10,948 nucleotides of DNA, taken from UBA4877 sp002399345. Its GTDB lineage: Bacteria > Bacillota > Thermoanaerobacteria > Thermoanaerobacterales > UBA4877. Shown in pieces: positions 6,705-10,948 of this stretch (positions are counted from its first letter, which is position 1; the number at the start of each line of letters is the position of its first letter). The position numbers and the translations under genes are program-made. Location: NCBI GenBank assembly GCA_036752905.1, contig DAIORT010000021.1, forward strand, positions 1 to 10,948, given 5' to 3'. The notes under the pieces are model-generated. The model saw only the letters and a list, made by a program, of their open reading frames with translations, was not told the origin of the DNA and ran no database searches.

Positions 6705-6734
6705 TTTACAATAATTATTAAAATATGCTATAAT
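6705..6734 (+). promoter_or_regulatory. Promoter of the Asp23-family gene
   Basis: TTTACA (6705-6710, 5 of 6), an 18-base spacer and a perfect TATAAT (6729-6734) preceded by an extended TGC. This should be a strong promoter. It lies 24 bases before the start codon. A perfect TTGACA at 6679-6684 lies slightly upstream but has no -10 box at proper distance. Confidence 0.6.
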
Positions 6735-6758
6735 AACAAAAAAGAGAGGGGGACTACC

Positions 6759-7160
6759 ATGGCGACATGTACAAAGGATTTGGGAATAGTTGAAATCTCT
6801 GATGAAGTGATTGCTGCAATAGCAGGCCTGGCAACTCTTAAGGTAAAGGGTGTATTCAGCATGAGCGGCGGTGTGGTGGACGGCATAACCGACGTTATAG
6901 GTAAAAAGAGTTTAACAAAGGGTATAAAAGTAAAATCAGAAGAAGAGAATGTAACAATCGATGCAAACATAATAGTAAACTATGGAAATAACATACCCGA
7001 GGTATCTGAAAACATACAGAAGCAAATAAAAGAGGATGTAGAAGAATATACGGGACTGAGTGCCATAGGTGTGAATATACATGTGCTGGGTATAAACCGG
7101 CCGGAGAAGTCAGGCGATGAGACTATTGATGTAACAGCGGATGATATAATACAGCCATAA
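6759..7160 (+). CDS. Asp23/Gls24 family envelope stress response protein
   Basis: This 133-residue protein fits the Asp23 (DUF322) family throughout. The start 'GIVEISDEVIAAIAGLATLKVKGV', the central 'GIKVKSEEENVTIDANIIVNYG' and the end 'IQKQIKEDVEEYTGLSAIGVNIHVLGI' are all family hallmarks. Asp23 is an abundant cytoplasmic protein that gathers under the membrane through AmaP, and it is linked to alkaline and cell-wall stress. The ATG at 6759 follows GAGAGGGGG at 6744-6752; the in-frame ATG at 6699 lies upstream of the -10 box, so it is not the start. The gene is monocistronic, with its own promoter and terminator. Its probable anchor, AmaP, is encoded about 2.4 kb upstream, with hflX and an acetyltransferase gene in between. 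Confidence 0.92.
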   Translation: MATCTKDLGIVEISDEVIAAIAGLATLKVKGVFSMSGGVVDGITDVIGKKSLTKGIKVKSEEENVTIDANIIVNYGNNIPEVSENIQKQIKEDVEEYTGLSAIGVNIHVLGINRPEKSGDETIDVTADDIIQP

Positions 7161-7232
7161 GTATTGGACAAACTGTGAGTCCGTGGTAAATCGTGTAAGG
7201 CAAGATGACCTAAGACTTTGTTGTTGTTCTGA

Positions 7233-7257
7233 GGCGGCTGGGGTGCCGCCATTTTTT
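7233..7257 (+). terminator. Intrinsic terminator after the Asp23-family gene
   Basis: GGCGGC (7233-7238) pairs with GCCGCC (7245-7250) around a 6-base loop, followed by ATTTTTT. It lies 72 bases after the stop codon. An ATG right after the T-run opens a 29-codon ORF without a ribosome binding site, which I do not call. Confidence 0.88.
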
Positions 7258-7346
7258 ATGGCCAAACCCGCATATATTCGAATGAATAAGCAATTATATG
7301 AATGCGTGAGGAGATTATGGCAGGTAGTATTTGTTGAACTTCCATA

Positions 7347-7363
7347 GGTCAAAGAAAGTCAAA
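7347..7363 (+). promoter_or_regulatory. CtsR heat-shock repressor operator
   Basis: GGTCAAA-GAA-AGTCAAA is an exact match to the CtsR consensus, a direct heptad repeat RGTCAAA-NAN-RGTCAAA. CtsR represses clp and other protein-quality genes in Firmicutes and releases DNA at high temperature. The site lies just upstream of the promoter of the small membrane-protein gene that begins at 7443, making that gene a probable CtsR target (inference). Confidence 0.75.
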
Positions 7364-7370
7364 ATCAAAT

Positions 7371-7398
7371 TTGTGTAAAAAGCATAATATGGTAAAAT
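7371..7398 (+). promoter_or_regulatory. Promoter of the GlsB-like gene
   Basis: TTGTGT (7371-7376), a 16-base spacer and TAAAAT (7393-7398, 5 of 6) with an extended TGG before it. The CtsR box ends 7 bases before the -35 element. A CATAAT at 7383-7388 is an alternative -10 box without a good partner. Confidence 0.45.
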
Positions 7399-7442
7399 AA
7401 TAATTGTAAAGAGAAATAAAGCCAATGAAAGGAGGCGATGGT

Positions 7443-7733
7443 ATGTATACGTTAATGCTTCTGTTGGTTGGCATTATCTCCAGTTTGGTATTTCATCCCA
7501 TGTTTAATAATAAAGCAGGCAGTACCTACTCAGAGAAATTAAATAATATTTACGGCACATACTGGTCAGCACTAATAGCTCATATTTTGGGTGCATGGGC
7601 TGGCGACGCGCTTCTTGGTGACTGGGGATGGATGGCAGGCGGCTTCAATGTAATAGCCGGTTTCATCGGCGCAATAGTTATTGGGTACGTCTGGTATCTT
7701 ATCGTAAGAAACAAAAATACTAACGCAGCATAA
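7443..7733 (+). CDS. GlsB/YeaQ/YmgE-like small stress membrane protein
   Basis: This protein of 96 residues has three predicted membrane helices (about 3-20, 40-57 and 68-88). The layout and the glycine-rich last helix 'GWMAGGFNVIAGFIGAIVIG' resemble the GlsB/YeaQ/YmgE (transglycosylase-associated) family, whose members are small stress-induced membrane proteins without a known reaction. The middle section (residues 20-40, 'FNNKAGSTYSEKLNNIYGTY') is longer than in the usual members, so the assignment is tentative. I chose the ATG at 7443 because AAAGGAGG ends at 7435, 7 bases before it; the ATG at 7425 lies upstream of that ribosome site. A CtsR operator upstream and a terminator downstream mark it as a single stress-controlled gene. 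It follows the Asp23-family gene, another envelope-stress factor. Confidence 0.6.
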   Translation: MYTLMLLLVGIISSLVFHPMFNNKAGSTYSEKLNNIYGTYWSALIAHILGAWAGDALLGDWGWMAGGFNVIAGFIGAIVIGYVWYLIVRNKNTNAA

Positions 7734-7758
7734 AAATATTCAAATGAATAATTTTCAC

Positions 7759-7796
7759 AAAAGGACGGGTCAGTTTACACCCGCCCTTTTATTTTG
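7759..7796 (+). terminator. Intrinsic terminator after the GlsB-like gene
   Basis: AAAAGGACGGGT (7759-7770) pairs with ACCCGCCCTTTT (7779-7790) with one A-C mismatch, around an 8-base loop, followed by ATTTTG. Confidence 0.8.
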
Positions 7797-7846
7797 AATA
7801 TGATAATTTGCTTGGAAAGCGATACTTTAACAATCGTTTTCTATAG

Positions 7847-7967
7847 TATAATATTATATAGATACTGTTTAGTGAGGTATTGCGTGTTGAAGAGGCAAAT
7901 ACTACAGTACAAGATGAAAAAGTGCAGGCGTATGATGTTGGTTAACCGCTAAAGGTTATCTTTTTTT
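7847..7967 (+). promoter_or_regulatory. Leader region of the EEP-family gene: -10 box and weak terminator
   Basis: A perfect TATAAT lies at 7847-7852, without a convincing -35 box. About 90 bases later TAACC (7943-7947) pairs with GGTTA (7954-7958) around a 6-base loop, followed by TC and seven T residues (7961-7967). The stem is short, so termination would be weak unless helped. GTATTGC and GCAAATAC (about 7877-7902) could form a second stem with one bulge. I do not recognise a known riboswitch class. The 306-base gap between genes holds these elements, the preceding gene's terminator and a short ORF. Confidence 0.3.
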
Positions 7968-7993
7968 GTAACACTTTTAGGTGAGGGAAAAAT

Positions 7994-8038
7994 ATGATAA
8001 GAGAGGGAAGTGAAATAAATGTAAAAGAGGTAAAATAA
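7994..8038 (+). CDS. Candidate 14-residue upstream ORF
   Basis: An ATG-started ORF encodes MIREGSEINVKEVK and ends at TAA, one base before the start codon of the next gene. GTGAGGG at 7981-7987 is a fair ribosome binding site. The 1-base gap would allow a ribosome to reinitiate on the downstream gene. It may be a coupling leader peptide or chance. Confidence 0.3.
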   Translation: MIREGSEINVKEVK

Positions 8039-8039
8039 A

Positions 8040-8783
8040 ATGGATATATATGCTGTTACTTGGAATATAAAAGCGGGCAGGAATCCGGACGGAAGTTATC
8101 CGCCTAAAAGGAATGAAAATCTGAAAAGGATAGCGAAGAAGATAGCGGGCTGTGATGCTTCTATTGCTTGCTTACAGGAGGTAGACCTTGGCACCATACG
8201 TTCCGGCCGTATAAACCAGGCCGCATTTATTGCAGACAGGCTCAGTGAATTGACCGGTGAGAGGTGGCATTATGATTATATTTCATCCATTAAAATGATG
8301 ATGGGTAGCTATGGCAATGCGATAATAAGCAGATTTCCTCTGACAACTGTTTTGCAGCAGCCGTTATCTAAAAAATATAGCGTGGAAAACCGAAGCTTTA
8401 TCCTGACGCGTATGGATTTTTATGGCGGGTGCCTGTTTATAGGTAACTTTCACCTGGGTTTAAAGGGTGATCAGCCTATACAGGCAGCTAAGATAAAGCA
8501 GGTGCTCTACTCTCATGAATTTAACAGAGGAAAGCTGCTTATTGGAGGAGATTTAAACCAGAGTGAGGGGGAAGCAGCATATAATATAATGAGAAAAAAC
8601 AAATTTGCAATGGAAGACAGCGGGCCATCCGGCATAGGGACTCTTAAGCGGGAAGGCGTAAAAAGTGTTAAAGCTGACTTTTGGTTTGGCCGGGGTGTTT
8701 CTATGGATACTTCACGCAGCATGGTGATAGACAGTGATATTTCCGATCATATGCCGGTGATGATTTGCGTAGTTGGTTTATAA
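8040..8783 (+). CDS. Endonuclease/exonuclease/phosphatase (EEP) family protein
   Basis: This 247-residue metal-dependent phosphoesterase has the DNase I/exonuclease III/sphingomyelinase fold. Family motifs appear in order: TWNIKAG with N9, LQEVD with catalytic E47, 'GSYGNAIISRFP' (89-100), 'GNFHLGL' with H138, GGDLNQ with D171 and N173, an acidic site at D213, and the final SDH at 235-237, where H237 is the general base. All catalytic residues are present and the length is usual. There is no signal peptide, so it probably acts in the cytoplasm. Its substrate could be DNA, RNA, a phospholipid or an inositol phosphate; the sequence does not decide. AGAGG lies at 8026-8030, and a tiny ORF ends one base before its start. 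Confidence 0.88.
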   Translation: MDIYAVTWNIKAGRNPDGSYPPKRNENLKRIAKKIAGCDASIACLQEVDLGTIRSGRINQAAFIADRLSELTGERWHYDYISSIKMMMGSYGNAIISRFPLTTVLQQPLSKKYSVENRSFILTRMDFYGGCLFIGNFHLGLKGDQPIQAAKIKQVLYSHEFNRGKLLIGGDLNQSEGEAAYNIMRKNKFAMEDSGPSGIGTLKREGVKSVKADFWFGRGVSMDTSRSMVIDSDISDHMPVMICVVGL

Positions 8784-8817
8784 AACAGTTGGTGTAAGGA
8801 AAAGAACATAAAAGTGA

Positions 8818-9207
8818 TGGGAGTTACCAAGGGGGGGTATGTGCCCTCCTGGCCTAAAACAAGATATCACAATACTAAAGGCCGAGGTGATAGAGGCGGG
8901 GACAAAATCCTCCGTTCCCATAGGCGAGATAGGTAAAAATTCCTTTGGTGAGGTTCCCGTGTTTGAGAACAAGGGTGACATGAGAAGGGCCATAGTAGCC
9001 ATCGGCAAACAGGACTGCTATATAGAAGGGCTAACTCCACTGGATGAGCGTATGGAGATAATAGGGGCCAGCAGCGACCACATGATCTTAGATGTCACCT
9101 CTGTGGGAGATGTAAAGGCGGGAGATACCATTGGTTTTAAAGTTACATACAGTGCAATGCTCAGCCTTATGACATCGAATTATGTGTATAAAAAATTCAT
9201 TGACTAA
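8818..9207 (+). pseudogene. 5'-truncated ornithine/alanine racemase-family (Orr-like) remnant
   Basis: The open frame encodes a protein whose 'QDITILKAEVIEAGTKSSVPIGEIG', 'RRAIVAIGKQD', 'IIGASSDHMILDVT' and 'SAMLSLMTSNYV' match the C-terminal domain of PLP-dependent ornithine/alanine racemase-family enzymes. The family is about 350-380 residues long; only the last 115-120 remain. The N-terminal barrel with the PLP-binding lysine is missing, so racemase activity is not expected. An ATG at 8839 follows a run of seven G and could start a 122-residue product. The in-frame sequence back to the stop at 8815 does not look like the family. The remnant begins 35 bases after the EEP gene's stop, so the deletion endpoint lies there. 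Its last codons overlap the -35 box of the next promoter. Confidence 0.65.
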
Positions 9208-9228
9208 GGAAATGGTTTTTAATATAAT
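9200..9228 (+). promoter_or_regulatory. satD-DUF3307 promoter
   Basis: TTGACT (9200-9205, 5 of 6), a 17-base spacer and a perfect TATAAT (9223-9228). It is among the best promoters in the window. Transcription should begin near 9235, at the edge of the first TCACC-N8-GGTGA element. Confidence 0.7.
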
Positions 9229-9235
9229 TGATTTA

Positions 9236-9253
9236 TCACCAATACAAGGGTGA
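9236..9253. promoter_or_regulatory. Operator-like element 1, TCACC-N8-GGTGA
   Basis: TCACC (9236-9240) and GGTGA (9249-9253) form perfect 5-base inverted arms with an 8-base centre. It lies at the predicted transcription start of satD. A second element with the same arms and spacing lies 29 bp downstream. Confidence 0.5.
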
Positions 9254-9264
9254 ATAATACGATA

Positions 9265-9282
9265 TCACCCTGCAAGAGGTGA
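9265..9282. promoter_or_regulatory. Operator-like element 2, TCACC-N8-GGTGA
   Basis: TCACC (9265-9269) and GGTGA (9278-9282) repeat the layout of the element at 9236, with a different centre. The 3' arm of copy 1 and the 5' arm of copy 2 can also pair with each other (AGGGTGA with TCACCCT, 7 bases). In RNA, two exclusive folds are therefore possible. Confidence 0.5.
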
Positions 9283-9309
9283 AATATTTCCGGGATGAAG
9301 GGTTTTATA

Positions 9310-9942
9310 ATGAATGCAGTTATAACTATGGATGTCATAAGCTCAAGGGAGCTGTTTGCGGAGGGCTATTTAAAAAGGGAATTCTACAGGTCAGCCGACA
9401 GGGCGAGTGAGGCTATGGCAGATAGCTTGATTACCCGGTTTTCTATATCCCGGGGGGACGAAATACAGGGGGTTATAGAGCGGCCTGCTGATATCCCGGT
9501 GATTGTAAGAAACCTGAGGTATTTTTTTGCTCCTGCCTTGCTCAGGATAGGGGTAGGTGTAGGTGAGATTGACCGTCTGGTGGCAAGTGACAATTCATGG
9601 GATATGGACGGCCAGGCCTTCCACCGCGCGAGGAAGGCGTTGGATGCTTTAGGTGATATAAAGATGCCAAGTACCCGGGTCGTGACGGGGCATACCGATA
9701 TAGATAGCACGGCTAATGTGATATATACTCTGGCCGATGCTGTAGAGTCCAGGTGGACTGTCCCCCAGTGGCAGGCGGTTTATGCATATGAAAGGTACAG
9801 AACATACCGGGCGGCAGGTGAGATGCTGGGGGTGGCAGGCCAGAATGTGGCCAAGAGATGCAAGGCAGCCAGGCGCAGCGCCGTAATGGAAGGTGAGGAG
9901 TATTTGGCCCGTCTTTTTGAGAACATCGGGAGGGATGAATAG
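9310..9942 (+). CDS. satD: SatD family protein (palm-like domain plus C-terminal HTH)
   Basis: This 210-residue protein is named for SatD of the Streptococcus mutans sat operon, a family of unknown function. The N-terminal part has the look of a nucleotide-cyclase/GGDEF-type palm: 'AVITMDVISSREL' with D8, 'RFSISRGDEIQGVI' with G49-D50-E51, and 'LLRIGVGVGEID' at 78-88. This structural reading is my inference. The C-terminal part (about 150-190, 'YRTYRAAGEMLGVAGQNVAKRC') looks like a helix-turn-helix, suggesting DNA binding. The ATG at 9310 has GAAGGG 7 bases before it; the ATG at 9295 would add five residues and has a poorer site. It abuts the DUF3307 gene with no gap, so they form one operon. 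The twin TCACC-N8-GGTGA elements upstream may be its own operator. Confidence 0.75.
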   Translation: MNAVITMDVISSRELFAEGYLKREFYRSADRASEAMADSLITRFSISRGDEIQGVIERPADIPVIVRNLRYFFAPALLRIGVGVGEIDRLVASDNSWDMDGQAFHRARKALDALGDIKMPSTRVVTGHTDIDSTANVIYTLADAVESRWTVPQWQAVYAYERYRTYRAAGEMLGVAGQNVAKRCKAARRSAVMEGEEYLARLFENIGRDE

Positions 9943-10602
9943 ATGAACTTGTTTTTGCTCGCTCACGGGCTGGGCGACTATATATTCCAGTCCGATACAT
10001 TAGTAAGCATGAAGAAAGATGGCAACCCCCGCGGTTATGCCATACATTTCCTGGTAATATTACTTTTTAATCTTGCGGTGATATTACCTATCTTGTCTTG
10101 GCACAGCGTTCTTACTGCATTTATTATAGCTGCAGCCCATATATTCATAGATTATGCCAGATATATTTTCTTTAAAAGCGACAACGCTTATCTGTTTATT
10201 ATCGATCAGTGCACTCACATAGCCGTCATATATGGGGCGACCTTGCTGTTTTCCATTCCATCATACAGCCCGGTTTATATAAACTGTGCGGTTATATATG
10301 TATACGTGGTTTTCGGCGGGGCGCTACTTATAAGGCATGTGCTTGACATGTTGAGGTTGCAGTCCAGCCAGTACAAAGTGAAAAATGCAGGCAGGATCAT
10401 AGGAATACTTGAGAGGAGTATAATGCTTATACTGGTGGCCATAGGTGAGACCTCCGCGATAGGATTTGTTATAGCGGCAAAATCCATTGCCCGGTTTAAG
10501 GAACTGGACGACAAGGAGTTTGCGGAATATTATCTTATAGGATCTTTGATGTCGATGCTGCTGGCGCTGACAGGCGGCCTGGCCATTCAGGGTATACTGT
10601 AA
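9943..10602 (+). CDS. DUF3307 family membrane protein
   Basis: This 219-residue membrane protein has about five or six hydrophobic helices. The DUF3307 domain covers roughly residues 1-105, with the conserved polar pattern H8, G11-D12, Q16 ('HGLGDYIFQSD'), H35, H66-x3-D70 and 'DQCTH' (88-92). These His, Asp and Gln residues inside or beside helices could bind a metal or form an active site. The C-terminal region ('GRIIGILERSI', 'ARFKELDDKEFAEYYLIGSL') is also well formed. The function is unknown. The start codon follows the satD stop directly, with GGGAGGG at 9928-9934, so translation is coupled. SatD and DUF3307 genes are commonly neighbours, which suggests a shared role. No terminator is obvious after it. 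Confidence 0.82.
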   Translation: MNLFLLAHGLGDYIFQSDTLVSMKKDGNPRGYAIHFLVILLFNLAVILPILSWHSVLTAFIIAAAHIFIDYARYIFFKSDNAYLFIIDQCTHIAVIYGATLLFSIPSYSPVYINCAVIYVYVVFGGALLIRHVLDMLRLQSSQYKVKNAGRIIGILERSIMLILVAIGETSAIGFVIAAKSIARFKELDDKEFAEYYLIGSLMSMLLALTGGLAIQGIL

Positions 10603-10645
10603 AGACTTATTATGTAATGATGCAGAATTCCAGACAGCATCCTTT

Positions 10646-10670
10646 CCAATTAGTTGCAGAGCAATATTGG
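10646..10670. repeat. Hairpin in the right-hand spacer
   Basis: CCAAT/ATTGG outer arms and TTGC/GCAA inner arms form a nested hairpin without a following T-tract. Nearby GCTTAA and TTAAGC (about 10693-10710) form another. Neither looks like a good terminator. They lie in the 346-base stretch after the DUF3307 gene, which otherwise holds a gene remnant and a possible promoter. Confidence 0.25.
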
Positions 10671-10709
10671 TATGATCAATAAATAAGGATTGCTTAAGTA
10701 CGTTATTAA

Positions 10710-10829
10710 GCCGGTCTGGTATGCATAACCTTTGAATGGCTGAACTCCGGCTTGAAGGAATCCCCTGAAAAAATATCGCAGATAGAGTACGACAATATGC
10801 CGGAAATTTTAAAAGAGCTTCTCGAATAA
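10710..10829 (+). pseudogene. C-terminal remnant, probably of a TetR-family regulator
   Basis: An open frame with no start codon runs 39 codons from a stop at 10707 to the TAA at 10827. The part 'FEWLNSGLKESPEKISQI' is protein-like and resembles the C-terminal ligand domain of many TetR-family regulators, where an 'EW.xxGMKESPEE' pattern is common. The rest of the gene, including the DNA-binding head, is absent. The resemblance rests on a short segment, so the family call is tentative. It may be what remains after a deletion next to the DUF3307 gene. Confidence 0.4.
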
Positions 10830-10882
10830 TATCATTCCGGAGTGGAATAGATTATTCATGTCTTGGTGAGGATTATTCGAAA

Positions 10883-10911
10883 TTTAGACTGTAGTAATAG
10901 TGTGATAAAAT
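10883..10911 (+). promoter_or_regulatory. Possible promoter leading out of the window
   Basis: TTTAGA (10883-10888), a 17-base spacer and TAAAAT (10906-10911) with an extended TGA before it. The -35 box is poor. The gene it would serve lies beyond the window. Confidence 0.3.
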
Positions 10912-10948
10912 ATTTCAAATTCATTCCACATGCCATGGGCAGTACAAA

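Noticed and set aside
7258..7347. 29-codon ORF after the Asp23 terminator
   Set aside because: It starts in the terminator T-run, has no ribosome binding site, and its stop overlaps the CtsR operator.

Overview
The window looks like a chromosomal segment from a low-GC Gram-positive bacterium of the Firmicutes, probably a Clostridia member. The signs are strong GGAGG-type ribosome binding sites, AT-rich spacers, TTGACA/TATAAT promoters, the AmaP and Asp23 envelope-stress proteins, a CtsR-type operator and a fused FeoA-FeoB iron transporter. The species cannot be named from the sequence. I see no rRNA, tRNA, CRISPR array, phage or insertion sequence.

Left part (1-3740): an iron module. A DtxR/MntR-family regulator is followed by two tiny ORFs on the + strand. 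Facing it on the - strand is a large FeoA-FeoB fusion with its own terminator. The feoB promoter carries two copies of a TTAGAG-type inverted repeat spaced 22 bp apart, one over the -10 box. This is the obvious candidate operator for the regulator. Further upstream lies an unassigned 17-bp palindrome.

Middle (3739-7740): envelope and stress functions. amaP (membrane anchor) and an Asp23/Gls24 protein are separated by hflX (ribosome-associated GTPase, - strand) and a GNAT acetyltransferase. The acetyltransferase has a long structured leader with an early intrinsic terminator, like an attenuator. A small GlsB/YeaQ-like membrane protein follows, preceded by a perfect CtsR heptad repeat.

Right part (7741-10948): an endonuclease/exonuclease/phosphatase-fold enzyme with a leader and a 14-codon upstream ORF; a 5'-truncated remnant of an ornithine/alanine racemase-family gene; and a satD-DUF3307 pair with no gap between the two genes. 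A good promoter drives that pair, and two identical TCACC-N8-GGTGA elements lie directly downstream of its predicted start. The last 350 bases contain what looks like the C-terminal remnant of a TetR-family regulator and a possible promoter leading out of the window.

The best candidates for something undescribed are the satD-DUF3307 pair with its twin operator-like repeats, the acetyltransferase leader, and the CtsR-linked membrane protein.
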